Below are positions 1-9,264 of a stretch of 64,000 nucleotides of DNA, one piece after another (within the stretch, counting starts at the first letter, position 1; every line of letters starts with the position of its first letter). Position numbers and translations under genes: made by a program. The stretch is from Kangiellaceae bacterium. GTDB lineage: Bacteria; Pseudomonadota; Gammaproteobacteria; Enterobacterales; Kangiellaceae. The notes beneath the pieces were generated by a model. The model saw only the letters and a list, made by a program, of their open reading frames with translations. It was not told the origin of the DNA and did not search any database. The stretch lies in NCBI GenBank assembly GCA_026196875.1, contig JAPHTP010000011.1, positions 1 to 64,000 on the forward strand, written 5' to 3'.

Positions 1-472
1 CGATTGTGGTCGTACGACCTTTGCTTTCTTTTAATAATGGCAAGAATGCCTTGTTAATTCGGTGAGGCCCCATCACATTAACATCGTGCATCCAGATAAT
101 TTCATCGTCAGGAAATGTAGACATGGGCGTAAATGTACCAACACCGGCATTGTTAACCACAGCAAACAAGCCCCGTCCTTGAGATCTAACAAACTTAACC
201 GCTGCATCGATTTCGTCTTGTTTAGTGACATCAAGTTTAACCGATGACACATTTTCCATTGCATCAAGCCGTTTTAAGTCTCTTTCTTTTCTTGCACCGG
301 CATAAACGTAGTAGCCCTTCTCAATTAAATGATTAGTAATATTGAGCCCAATGCCCGAACTGGATCCTGTGACTAGAACGGCCTTTTGTTTTCCTTTTGC
401 AGAGATGGGAGGGCTGACTAATGCTACAAATGTAATGATGAATAACACGAAATAATATCGAGTTGTATTCAT
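1..472 (-). CDS. Short-chain dehydrogenase/reductase, 3' part cut by window start
   Basis: Seen: reading the minus strand from the ATG at 472 gives a hydrophobic N-terminal signal or anchor (about residues 5-25), then the SDR nucleotide-binding motif TGSSSGIG, the Asp of KLDVT and the NNAG motif (VVNNAGVG). The frame is open to base 1, so only about 157 residues are visible and the catalytic YxxxK is outside the window. An AGGAG box lies 8 bases before the ATG. Known: classical SDRs are NAD(P)-dependent oxidoreductases. A leader peptide on an SDR is unusual and suggests export or membrane attachment. Substrate cannot be told. Confidence 0.8.
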   Translation of the reverse strand, partial: MNTTRYYFVLFIITFVALVSPPISAKGKQKAVLVTGSSSGIGLNITNHLIEKGYYVYAGARKERDLKRLDAMENVSSVKLDVTKQDEIDAAVKFVRSQGRGLFAVVNNAGVGTFTPMSTFPDDEIIWMHDVNVMGPHRINKAFLPLLKESKGRTTTI

Positions 473-639
473 AGGGAATCTCCTGATGGGTTGTTAATAT
501 TCTTGAGGAGGGAGTTAACCGCTTTAATAATTCCCAGATTAATTAACTGAAGATATTAGCTTAATTTAATTTTCAAGTGTTAGAAAGCACTTGTAATGAA
601 ATATGTATTGATCTGTATGGTTTATTCGGAACTATTTGT

Positions 640-1419
640 CTAGGACTTTTGATTCAGAATCCTCTCTAAATTCACTGAACATCCCAGGCCGGCTAGAACT
701 CTTTCAAATTCCTTCCCTACTGATGCTGATAGCTTAATGGCTTCACTAGTGACTGGATGCTCGAAAGTTAGCTCTTTTGCAACAAGCAACAATCGACTTA
801 AGCCAAACTGTTCTCTGAACATCGTATTATGCTTACCATCGCCGTGGGTAGTGTCACCAACAATTGGGTGAAATATATGCTTCATATGTCGCCTCAGCTG
901 ATGTTTCCGACCGGTTTCAGGAGTTAACGCTACTAACGAGTAACGGGCTGTAGGATAACGCCCAACTGGAATTGCTACTTCACCCTGCCATAAAGTTTTA
1001 TAATGAGTAATCGCTTCTTGCGCTGGCTTATCCTGCTGCGCTTTTTTATCGGTCATTTTATCTAGCTCTTCTTTGAGAGCGTAATCAATTGTTCCCTCTT
1101 CTGAGGTATAGCCTCTGACTAAAGCAATATATTTTTTGCTGACTTTTTTTTGAGCAGATTGTTTTTGAACAGGTGGTTTTCGTGAGAACTGCTCTGTCAG
1201 TTTAGTGGCTATTTCTGAGGATAATGCCATCAACAATACCCCTGATGTCGGCTTGTCCAAACGATGTACGGGATAAACATACTGACCGATTTGATCTCGG
1301 GTCATTTGCAGCGCGAAACGTGTTTCACGTTTATCAATCATTGAACGATGAACTAGTAACCCTGAAGGTTTATCAATAGCGACAATATATTCATCTTGGT
1401 AAAGTATGGGGAGCATCAA
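640..1419 (-). CDS. truC: tRNA pseudouridine(65) synthase TruC
   Basis: The 259-aa protein has the length and layout of E. coli TruC, an RluA-family enzyme that converts U65 of tRNA to pseudouridine. Visible are the N-terminal ILYQDEYIVAIDKPSGLLVH strand, the catalytic-loop signature VHRLDKPTSGVLL with the essential Asp, and the late family motif PETGRKHQLRRHMKH. A short Lys/Gln-rich stretch (KPPVQKQSAQKK) sits just after the catalytic loop. The ATG follows directly on the stop codon of the upstream LytTR gene, so the two are almost certainly co-transcribed. Confidence in family is high; TruC rather than another RluA member rests on length and the HxxRRHxxH-like motif. Confidence 0.88.
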   Translation of the reverse strand: MMLPILYQDEYIVAIDKPSGLLVHRSMIDKRETRFALQMTRDQIGQYVYPVHRLDKPTSGVLLMALSSEIATKLTEQFSRKPPVQKQSAQKKVSKKYIALVRGYTSEEGTIDYALKEELDKMTDKKAQQDKPAQEAITHYKTLWQGEVAIPVGRYPTARYSLVALTPETGRKHQLRRHMKHIFHPIVGDTTHGDGKHNTMFREQFGLSRLLLVAKELTFEHPVTSEAIKLSASVGKEFERVLAGLGCSVNLERILNQKS

Positions 1420-2910
1420 CTATGCCTGAGTCCTTTTAAGTAAACTAAGCAAACCTCTCAATTCAGCTACCCGGTAACGACTAGCAGGTATGGTTTCCTT
1501 GTTTGTCATTTCCAACCAATATTTGCTGCCTTCCGCTGATCTTAATGTCTCAACCTCTTTTAAATTAACCGCAAAAGATTTGTGAACTCTGACAAAATTT
1601 ACTGGATTAGTTTTCATTATCGCGCCCAGCCCATCCTGATGTAAAACTGAGTCGCCATCTAATAACATCACCGATGTGAAGTTTCCTTCTCCTTTAAGCG
1701 CGTAACAATCAGCTACCGCGATTGTTTTCTCTTCGCCTGCCGACCTTATTTTGAAATGCTGAGTTTCTTCCTCAGTAGTCTGACACTCATTTTGCTCAGT
1801 GCAATCAACATAAGTCCAAACCCAGGCACCACCAATGAGAATTAAAGAAGCAATAAATTGAAAGCTATCGAGAAAAAGGCCGATTGCGAGTATATTCGAA
1901 GTCAAGCAGGCTAACCAAAATATGGGCAGTGTCGAAAGATAACTGATTCGCTTTTTAAATAACGAAATCGCGAACACCAGTGATGGTGCCAGCGTCAGTA
2001 AACTAAAATCCTGCGCCAGTCTCATGTCACCACTATTCATCGGCACAAAATAGCTCGCAAAAACCAATGCAATACCCGCCGCTAACAGAATTTTTGCAAA
2101 TCCTGAATCGACTATACGGTAACACGTGTATATCAAAGCAAAACCAGCACCGATATTGCCAAACCAGCCAATTAATCCCCGCAGTTCATGATAGTGGTAT
2201 GGATAATTAATAACCGCACGTGATACTTCCGACATTAAGGTAACAATAATGCAAAATCCAAACAGCCCTAATCCGATATGCATCGAGTTGCCTGCACTTC
2301 GACCAATTCGAAAACTTTGCAAGCTAAGAGCAATGAGTCCACTGAGTATGATCAAGGGCACCGCATAATATCGCAAGTCACGTTGTCCATCCTGGCGATA
2401 AGGGGCTAACCAAACAAAGTGCAAAACCGAATCATCACGCGCTAAAAGGTGCTGGGTTGAGAGGCGGAGATGGATTTGGTGATTACCTGGTTTTAATAAT
2501 CTTGATGGTACGAAGGATGAAAAATCTATGGGTCCTGCCGCTTCTTCTTCAATTGTGTCGCCTACTGCGCCCTTATTGCCGATGTTTTCTCCATCCCAAA
2601 ATATTTCTGCAGAAAATGGACCACCAATCATTAAGCTAATGGGACGCTTCCATTTATCAGAATCGTCAATATCGAGGTTAAACCGAATGTCCTGAATTGT
2701 TTCACCGGTACCAATTTGCATGCGATCACTATCAACCCATGCTCCGGCTTCATCCAAAACTTGAAGTTCATAACCCGACCAATAGATGGTTTCAACCGCG
2801 GTTGTGCAGTGGGTAATAAACAAACCGACTGCATAAGCCATTGTTATTAAAAGGGCAAATTGCCAAACGCTCATTGCGCTTTTGGTCATTTTATCTGAGC
2901 TACTCATCAA
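1420..2910 (-). CDS. Membrane-anchored LytTR-type regulator
   Basis: A 496-aa protein. One N-terminal membrane segment (about 15-35) is followed by a roughly 150-residue extracytoplasmic region rich in beta strands, then about seven hydrophobic segments (about 180-365). The C-terminal LytTR DNA-binding domain (about 390-496) includes IAVADCYALKGEGNFTSV and NFVRVHKSFAVNLKEV. The layout resembles 7TMR-DISM sensor proteins fused directly to an output domain, a one-component regulator that would bind DNA from the membrane. Its stop codon abuts the ATG of truC. It is divergent from the serine hydrolase at 3035, which is a possible target. Ligand unknown. Confidence 0.75.
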   Translation of the reverse strand: MMSSSDKMTKSAMSVWQFALLITMAYAVGLFITHCTTAVETIYWSGYELQVLDEAGAWVDSDRMQIGTGETIQDIRFNLDIDDSDKWKRPISLMIGGPFSAEIFWDGENIGNKGAVGDTIEEEAAGPIDFSSFVPSRLLKPGNHQIHLRLSTQHLLARDDSVLHFVWLAPYRQDGQRDLRYYAVPLIILSGLIALSLQSFRIGRSAGNSMHIGLGLFGFCIIVTLMSEVSRAVINYPYHYHELRGLIGWFGNIGAGFALIYTCYRIVDSGFAKILLAAGIALVFASYFVPMNSGDMRLAQDFSLLTLAPSLVFAISLFKKRISYLSTLPIFWLACLTSNILAIGLFLDSFQFIASLILIGGAWVWTYVDCTEQNECQTTEEETQHFKIRSAGEEKTIAVADCYALKGEGNFTSVMLLDGDSVLHQDGLGAIMKTNPVNFVRVHKSFAVNLKEVETLRSAEGSKYWLEMTNKETIPASRYRVAELRGLLSLLKRTQA

Positions 2911-3034
2911 CTTCCCGAGTTATACGTCCATTTTTTATTGTTTCATACCGAGCATTCGGCATATTCATTATACGAGCAATATAGAGTCATCGGCTTGAGA
3001 TGTAAATTGGGATTAAAGATTGAGGAGAACATTA

Positions 3035-4357
3035 GTGAATTGGAAAAAGGTTTTAAAGTGGATCGCTGGGCCAGTTGCAATAATCGGCATTTATTTAGGC
3101 GCGATTGAGTATTGGGTTTGGAAATGGGAAAGCCCTCACCTCCCCCTGCCAGCACAGCATTTAGCGCATCAGGATTTTGCTGATTTAAATACTCCCGATA
3201 ATCTTTTGAGCCAAAATAAAATCGGTAAAAATGGGGGCGGTGAAAATAATTGGGGTAAAAAAGCCCAGCAAAGCATGGTCGATTTAGCTGAAGAATTACA
3301 ATCAGTATCTATATCAGGTGCCATGACGCTGGACGGTGAACTGGTATGGGCAGGCGCTGTTGGTCTGGCGAGAGTCGAATCTGAACAAGCTGCTAATGTT
3401 AAAACCCAATACCGGGTTGGCAGCGTTTCAAAACCGATAACGGCTGTCGCTCTGATGCGTATGGTTGAAAAAGGCATGATTGATCTCGATGCACCGATCC
3501 ACAATTATCTTCCGGATTATCCACGTTACTCAGCCGAGATGACCGCCAGGCAGCTCGCCAACCATATGGCCGGTGTTCGCCACTACGCCTTTGACCTTAC
3601 GAATTTCCCGCCGACCGATGGCCTCTCAAATGTTCACTATCCGGATGTGAATGCAGCTCTCTCGCAGTTTAGAGACGACGACTTGTTGTTTGTACCTGGC
3701 CAGGGGTTCTCATACTCAACTCACGGGTACACCTTGTTAAGTGCTGTTATGCAAGCCGCGGGTGGTAAACCTTTTGAAGAGTTAATAGCTGAGCTGGTGA
3801 CAGATCCACTAGGATTGTCTCAAACCAAAGCCGAGCATCTTTTAAAGAATACTTCTAACCTTGCCGGGTTTTATACATCCGACGGCGGCCTCTATGGTAT
3901 AACGCCGGAGCAAAATCTATCGAACAAAGTCGCAGGTGGTGGTTTAGTTTCCACGCCAACAGATTTGGTTCGCCTGGGTGCAGCCCTATTGAATGGAACA
4001 ATGCTAGAACGTACCAGCTTCGATGAAATGGTTGCGGTTCAGCCTATGTTTGATGGCAGTGAACCTCCCCAGTATTATACACTCGGTTGGCGTCATTATG
4101 AGACCAGCCATATTGTCGATAAAGATAATAAAGTCGATGTTATTCATCATGGTGGCGTCGCATCAGGTGCTAATTCTTTTTTGATGTTAGTCCCAGATCA
4201 TAATATTTCCATTGCTATCCTTACCAACGGAAAAGGAGAAAAAAGCCGTGGAGAAATTCAGATGCTGGCTTATCGATTGGTCGGCATGGTAGTTAAAGAA
4301 CGTTTGCAATCGAAAGATGGAAACGACCGAGTGGCTAGTGCTGCGGACGGTGAGTAA
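3035..4357 (+). CDS. LACTB-like serine hydrolase (beta-lactamase/class C fold)
   Basis: Start chosen at the GTG at 3035, because a GAGGAG ribosome site (3022-3027) lies 7 bases before it; the frame is open a little further upstream but has no site there. The protein starts with a membrane anchor (GPVAIIGIYLGAIEYWVW). The catalytic motifs of the penicillin-binding-protein-like fold are present: SVSK (SxxK), YSTHGYTLL in the Tyr position, and HHGGVASGA as the third motif. The YST variant and spacing match the LACTB group, which are peptidases/esterases more than antibiotic beta-lactamases. Likely periplasmic, anchored at the inner membrane. Substrate unknown. Confidence 0.8.
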   Translation: MNWKKVLKWIAGPVAIIGIYLGAIEYWVWKWESPHLPLPAQHLAHQDFADLNTPDNLLSQNKIGKNGGGENNWGKKAQQSMVDLAEELQSVSISGAMTLDGELVWAGAVGLARVESEQAANVKTQYRVGSVSKPITAVALMRMVEKGMIDLDAPIHNYLPDYPRYSAEMTARQLANHMAGVRHYAFDLTNFPPTDGLSNVHYPDVNAALSQFRDDDLLFVPGQGFSYSTHGYTLLSAVMQAAGGKPFEELIAELVTDPLGLSQTKAEHLLKNTSNLAGFYTSDGGLYGITPEQNLSNKVAGGGLVSTPTDLVRLGAALLNGTMLERTSFDEMVAVQPMFDGSEPPQYYTLGWRHYETSHIVDKDNKVDVIHHGGVASGANSFLMLVPDHNISIAILTNGKGEKSRGEIQMLAYRLVGMVVKERLQSKDGNDRVASAADGE

Positions 4358-4430
4358 ATTCTTAAATAGGCCGCCGACATATGGTGGCCTGTCTATAAAC
4401 ATATTCAAGTGGGCTGCCCACCCGGTCGGA

Positions 4431-4552
4431 CTAACCACAGACTGTCTAGTCACAAACTCTCTAATCACGGACTGTCTAACCATAACCGTTTCTAACCATA
4501 ACCGTTTCTAACCATAACCGTTCTAATCACAAACTATCTGATAACAGACTCT
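4431..4552. repeat. Degenerate tandem array, about 8 units of 15-16 bp
   Basis: Units such as CTAACCACAGACTGT, CTAGTCACAAACTCT, CTAATCACGGACTGT, then CTAACCATAACCGTTT nearly three times, then CTAATCACAAACTAT and CTGATAACAGACTCT follow head to tail. The array fills the gap between two convergent genes and ends 13 bases from the stop codon of the MscS gene (stop at 4566-4568). There are no spacers, so it is not a CRISPR. Part of a recurring pattern in this window. Confidence 0.85.
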
Positions 4553-4565
4553 CGATAATTTGAGA

Positions 4566-6722
4566 TTATGGAGAGGCAACTGGTTTGATTATACTTTCTA
4601 CTTGTTGCTTGTCCGCTTCTTGATTTTCGGATTTTTGTTTACCATTTCGTTTCAAATAAACTTCTTGTTGAGGCATTGGTATAGCAATATTCGCTTCTCG
4701 TAAGGCGGACTCTACTTCCCAAAGATAGACAGCTTCGACGCCGTCGTTATCCGGCAATTTATTCGCATTTACCCAAACAATCAATTCGAAATTTAAACTG
4801 AACTCGCCAATTTCCTTTAACCATAAGTCTGGCGCGTGTTGATCATCTTTTTGGGTAAAATCGATTTTCATGGCAGCTGCAATCACCGTCCTTTTAACTT
4901 CTTCTTTATCGCTGTCTAAAGCAGTCCTAAAGGCGATGTGTATTCTGCGCAGGGGATCCGAAAATGTGTAGTTAATGACTCGGAAATTAACGAACTCGGA
5001 GTTAGGTACCAATAGATCAATATTATCTCGTGTCTTTAACTGAGTGGAGCGTACGTTTATCGCTTTAATTCGCCCCCTCACGCCGGACTCCAGCTCAACC
5101 AGGTCGCCGACTCTCAATGGACGTTCAAATAGTAATATCAACCCTGAAACAAAATTATTAAATATTGCTTGTAAACCAAAACCAATACCTACAGATAATG
5201 CACCGGCTATTAGCGCTATTTTGGATGAGTCAATTCCTAATATTGAAAGTGCGATTAAAATCGCGGTAGTGATAATTACATAGTGTAAAACGCGCCCGAC
5301 ATTAAAAATTGTCGACTCACTGACTGATTTTTTTCGTCCCAATTTGTATAAAACACTTTTCAAAATTTTCGAAAAGAAAATACTCAGCACTACTACCAGA
5401 ATTGCGTTGAAGAAATCGAATAAAGTTACCGGGTACTCATTTATGGTAAACAGAGTGAAATTAATTGTGTCATCAAAACTATCACCCGCTTTCTCGCTCC
5501 ACAAACTCCATCCAAATCCCAGCTCCGAAAGCCAGCCTTTTTGCAGCGAAATAAACTGCAGATAAGATTGAAGGTAAAAATCGACGTCTCTGATCTTAGA
5601 GTCTAAATCATTAGATAACTTTTGATTTGACTCCAAATACTCCCAAACAGTTCTTCTGGTTTTTGCGTAAATCATATCATTGGCAGCATCACCACTGACT
5701 AACACTTGTTTTCGATAGGCCGCTAGTTGGGAATTTAGCAATTCATACTCTTGCAGCAACCGCTCTTTTTCGGAAGCCCATTCCTGCTTGGTGATAGGTC
5801 CGGCGCCTTGTAAAATCTGACTAATGTGGTACAAGATATCAAGCGCTAACAGCTGACTTTCTGCGGAAATTAGTTTTAGTTTTTCCTCCTGAAAAGACAA
5901 CTGAAAAACAATTTCCTTATCCCCTTGAAGCGAAGACCAAGCTCGCCTCTGTAAAGAGTTCATCATACTTTTAAGCTTTTTAGTCGTTTTTATTAGTTCG
6001 TCTTTTTGTAGCTCTAGTTTCTTATCAAACTCTTGATCACTGTTAATTTCTTCCGCGCTTTGAGCGAGTCGCGAATTAATGGTTTTAAATCGAGTTTGTG
6101 CGGCATTAAGCTGTTTATTGGTAATTGAAAACTTTTCTTGCGCATAAAGCATATTGATTTGAGTGGCATAAAATGCGATTCCGTTCGAAGTTCGTTCAAA
6201 AGAATCCGGCTCCAAACCACGGTGTAATACACTCAACTCTTGCAGTTGAGCCTGAATATAATTAATTGCATCAGTTCGCTGTTTTTTTTCCGCTTCCAGT
6301 CGCTGCCGCTCATTATTTAAGCGCTTTGTCGACCGATACAATGATATCCAGGATTCTAAGTTTAATTCTCTGGGTAAATCGAGCTGTTGATTTTCGCTCT
6401 TGTGATTGACTAATTTTTCGAGAGAAATCAATAAGTCGTTAATTAAGACGATACTTTCTTGCCTCTCATTCGAGAAATCTATATCGGATTTACTACTATC
6501 AAGATTATCTCGAATGGTAGTTAACCACTCCGCTTTTTGTTGTTGCGATAATTTAGGCCAGCCTGTCCACCAATTGTTATCAATCTCCTCAAAATTTACT
6601 GTGAGCTGATCGTTTTTGCCTAATAGTTCAGTGTTAGCTATAGAATTTGAAGACAATAAAAGGAACAACGAAGCGATAAAGAGCCTGTTGATAATACGAC
6701 TTGTTAGATTGAACATATTCAA
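4566..6722 (-). CDS. Mechanosensitive channel, MscK/MscM-like MscS family
   Basis: A 718-aa protein. A signal peptide (about 1-29, ending SSNSIA) leads to a long charged, helical, coiled-coil periplasmic region (about 40-410). Membrane helices follow around residues 430-530. The MscS pore and vestibule come next: GALSVGIGFGLQAIFNNFVSGL is the pore-lining helix TM3 region, then LLFERPLRVGDLVEL. Known: MscS channels release solutes on hypo-osmotic shock; the large periplasmic domain places this one with MscK/MscM/MscS-like proteins. It stands alone, with a short gap to a diverging non-coding stretch upstream. Confidence 0.87.
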   Translation of the reverse strand: MNMFNLTSRIINRLFIASLFLLLSSNSIANTELLGKNDQLTVNFEEIDNNWWTGWPKLSQQQKAEWLTTIRDNLDSSKSDIDFSNERQESIVLINDLLISLEKLVNHKSENQQLDLPRELNLESWISLYRSTKRLNNERQRLEAEKKQRTDAINYIQAQLQELSVLHRGLEPDSFERTSNGIAFYATQINMLYAQEKFSITNKQLNAAQTRFKTINSRLAQSAEEINSDQEFDKKLELQKDELIKTTKKLKSMMNSLQRRAWSSLQGDKEIVFQLSFQEEKLKLISAESQLLALDILYHISQILQGAGPITKQEWASEKERLLQEYELLNSQLAAYRKQVLVSGDAANDMIYAKTRRTVWEYLESNQKLSNDLDSKIRDVDFYLQSYLQFISLQKGWLSELGFGWSLWSEKAGDSFDDTINFTLFTINEYPVTLFDFFNAILVVVLSIFFSKILKSVLYKLGRKKSVSESTIFNVGRVLHYVIITTAILIALSILGIDSSKIALIAGALSVGIGFGLQAIFNNFVSGLILLFERPLRVGDLVELESGVRGRIKAINVRSTQLKTRDNIDLLVPNSEFVNFRVINYTFSDPLRRIHIAFRTALDSDKEEVKRTVIAAAMKIDFTQKDDQHAPDLWLKEIGEFSLNFELIVWVNANKLPDNDGVEAVYLWEVESALREANIAIPMPQQEVYLKRNGKQKSENQEADKQQVESIIKPVASP

Positions 6723-7108
6723 CTGAGAAAATGGTTATTACAATTCACAAAACAGCAGGTGACCTTGAGAACCTTGACTATACAGTGCCACACAGCAGAA
6801 TTAACCCGCTGATTATACCAAACATGGCATATCGATTAACCGCGATGGATTCACATTTTAGCCTGATATTTACTGATTATCAGGGTACTAGTGCATTGAT
6901 ACTTCACGCCATCCCGAACCTCTCCCGCTTAAACGCAATAATCCGAAGGGCGAAGCCCGCCATTGACAGCTAACTCAGGGTTGAAATAGTAATTTTTTCA
7001 CCTGACAAGGACAACTACTTAGAAACAGTCTTATCAAAAAGGACAGGGAGGCTTAGAAAAAGCCCATAACGCGTTGGCGCTATGAGCTTATTGCAATTAA
7101 GTGTAAAT
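6723..7108. other. Non-coding gap with a gene relic
   Basis: No intact gene. The 243-base plus-strand frame starting at 6731 has no ribosome site and overlaps the relic listed next. Nothing else recognised. Confidence 0.5.
6893..6990 (-). pseudogene. Relic of the C-terminus of the ankyrin-like protein at 31074
   Basis: Read on the minus strand this stretch gives PELAVNGGLRPSDYCV, stop, AGEVRDGVKYQ. The last residues of the 668-aa protein at 31074-33080 are PELAVNDSLLPSGYYVQAGEVWDGVRYQ-like, colinear at both protein and DNA level. Only about 30 codons survive, with an internal stop and loss of the original terminal stop. It is a fragment of a former paralogue or of a duplication. Confidence 0.6.
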
Positions 7109-9217
7109 TTAGAAACTATAAGTCGCCGATATTCTAAAACTCTGGGGTTTCCCTGGCTGGATCCAAACATCTGCAAATGAATTCACGTAATAAGTCTCGT
7201 CGAACAGGTTATCAACTTCGAATCGCATCAACAGAGAGTCATCGATTTCATAGTTTGCAAAAACTCGGGCAATCGTAAAGCCAGGGAGTTCAAAGTCAGT
7301 ACCGAAAAAACCGTTCCTTTCGCTTACATATAGAACGCCTCCTCCATACTCGAATGGCTTGCCGTTTAGCCCGGCTGATTTAATCAACTGAAGGTTTAAT
7401 TGATGCTCCGGAATATTCAAGAGTGGACTTCCAGCCTCAACCGTAAAACCAAAATTAGCATCAAAGAACGGGTTTTCAGTTTGCGCGTCAACGTAGGTGT
7501 AAGACGCCCAAAGATTTAAATCTTCGGAAAGCTCGCCACTCATATCAAACTCAATCCCCTGGCTGCTAGCTTCACCGATTGCTGCGTAGGTAAATGCAAC
7601 AGGGTCGTCTACAACAAGTATACTGTCCTGTTCAACTTTAAACAGTGCAACTGTTCCAAACAAATCGCCATCTTTTAAAGTAAATTTAACACCAACTTCC
7701 ATGGAAGTTGACTGGTTTGGTTCAAATCCATTTCCGTCAGCATCACTACCGGACAACGGACGGAAGTTTTCGCCGTATGCGGCGTACAACGAAAGGTTAT
7801 CAGTTGTTTCATACACCACACCAAACTGAGGACTTAAACGTTTTTCTGTTTGTATTGCTACCGAACCAGCTCTACGATTATTGAGTACTTGATCGTAGTC
7901 GTCATGCCTCACACCGACACGAATATCCAATCTCTCAGTCAGGCTAATTTGATCCTGTATAAAGATCCCAACTGACTCTTGTATTTCAACACGGTCAGTA
8001 TTCGGACCAGGAGTTGGCAGCGGGTAAGCACCGTAAACCGGGTTAAACACGTTGATATATTGATCGCCGCGAACACGCAAAAATATCTGGTCATTTTCAA
8101 ACTTGTCCGAGTCCATACCGACGATCATACGATGTTGAAGTCCGCCCAGCTCAAATACACCTGCTAGCTCAGCGCGAAACACACGATAGGTCGCGTCATA
8201 ATCTCGCGTGCGGCGAAATCGATTTATCTCTCCATTAATCACGTCACCGAATCCGGTTTCAGTAGCCGCCCCTTCTAAAGAAGTATCTCGATAGTTAAAA
8301 CCGATTAAAGCGCTCCAATCTTTGTTAAAGTCATGTTGAAACTCTAGTTGATGTCCAAGTACGTCGGCTTCCATCGGTCCATCACCTGGCTCGCCTAGGA
8401 AGCGACTTTCTGGGATAAGGCCGAGTTCACCGTTGATGGCGATAACGCCACGATCAAAGGGTACTTCTTGGTGACTGTATTCTAACTCGTAGACTAACTT
8501 ACTATTATCACTCAGTGCCCATGCGATTGACGGGCTCAATCCTTGCTTTGTAGACTCAACAGTATCGCGGAAGCTATCAGCATCTTCATAAAACCCAACC
8601 ATGCGAATAGCAACGGAGTCAGACACAGGAGTAGTGTAATCTGCATCTACTCGATAAGTATCAAAGCTGCCAACGGAAAGCCTGAACTCACCTCTTGTAT
8701 CGAATGTTGGGCGCTTGGTCACCAGATTGATTGTTCCGCCCGGCTCACCTCGACCAAACAATGCTGCACGAGGGCCTTTTAGAACTTCAATAGATTCGAT
8801 ACCAGATAAATCGCGAGAACCACCAAAACCTCGACCTGCATTAAAACCGTTAACCAAATAGTTACTCGGTAAATTTTCATCTCCAACGAAACCACGCACG
8901 GCAAAGCTGTTCCAAAGTCCACCAAAATTATTTTGTCTGGCAACAGAGCTGGACAAGTCTAATGCATCCGATAAGTCTACAGCGCCTGCATTTTTTAATT
9001 CCCTTAAACTAATTTTTAAGTTCGATTGTGGTGTTTCAAGTGGCTCAAATTCACCCTGGTATGCTTGGCGTGAACCAATGACAACAACGCGCTTGTCTTC
9101 ACCTTCTGTTTCCGCGCTATGCGCTTCTTCGTTAGTATCAGCTTGTACCGTGCTCGCTAATGAGCTAGCAAGAAAGGCTGCTAGATAAGTTGGTCTAGCT
9201 CCCCTTTTATTAATCAT
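7109..9217 (-). CDS. TonB-dependent ferric-siderophore-type receptor
   Basis: A 702-aa outer-membrane protein: signal peptide (about 1-26, ending TVQA), a TonB-box-like stretch (RVVVIGSRQ), a plug domain (about 60-175, with VRGF, IESIEVLKGPRAALFGRGEP and GGTINLVTKRP), then a 22-strand barrel ending in the terminal Phe (SFRISATYSF) needed for outer-membrane insertion. The motifs fit the siderophore receptor branch (FhuA/FhuE/FpvA type). Only 47 bases separate it from the upstream ABC permease, so it probably belongs to that operon. No full Fur box seen; a weak AT-rich palindrome overlaps the start codon. Confidence 0.88.
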   Translation of the reverse strand: MINKRGARPTYLAAFLASSLASTVQADTNEEAHSAETEGEDKRVVVIGSRQAYQGEFEPLETPQSNLKISLRELKNAGAVDLSDALDLSSSVARQNNFGGLWNSFAVRGFVGDENLPSNYLVNGFNAGRGFGGSRDLSGIESIEVLKGPRAALFGRGEPGGTINLVTKRPTFDTRGEFRLSVGSFDTYRVDADYTTPVSDSVAIRMVGFYEDADSFRDTVESTKQGLSPSIAWALSDNSKLVYELEYSHQEVPFDRGVIAINGELGLIPESRFLGEPGDGPMEADVLGHQLEFQHDFNKDWSALIGFNYRDTSLEGAATETGFGDVINGEINRFRRTRDYDATYRVFRAELAGVFELGGLQHRMIVGMDSDKFENDQIFLRVRGDQYINVFNPVYGAYPLPTPGPNTDRVEIQESVGIFIQDQISLTERLDIRVGVRHDDYDQVLNNRRAGSVAIQTEKRLSPQFGVVYETTDNLSLYAAYGENFRPLSGSDADGNGFEPNQSTSMEVGVKFTLKDGDLFGTVALFKVEQDSILVVDDPVAFTYAAIGEASSQGIEFDMSGELSEDLNLWASYTYVDAQTENPFFDANFGFTVEAGSPLLNIPEHQLNLQLIKSAGLNGKPFEYGGGVLYVSERNGFFGTDFELPGFTIARVFANYEIDDSLLMRFEVDNLFDETYYVNSFADVWIQPGKPQSFRISATYSF

Positions 9218-9264
9218 TATAATGAACCTTGTTTGATTTTTTAGTTTATAAATATTGAATAGCT

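Noticed and set aside
4431-4552. CRISPR array
   Set aside because: Units are 15-16 bases, degenerate and directly adjoining with no spacers; no cas genes are present. The same holds for the other five arrays.
6731-6973. 80-aa plus-strand gene
   Set aside because: No ribosome site; it overlaps on the other strand a relic of the 31074 gene.
9197-9217. Fur box at the TonB receptor start
   Set aside because: Only a short AT palindrome overlapping the start codon; too far from the Fur consensus to call.
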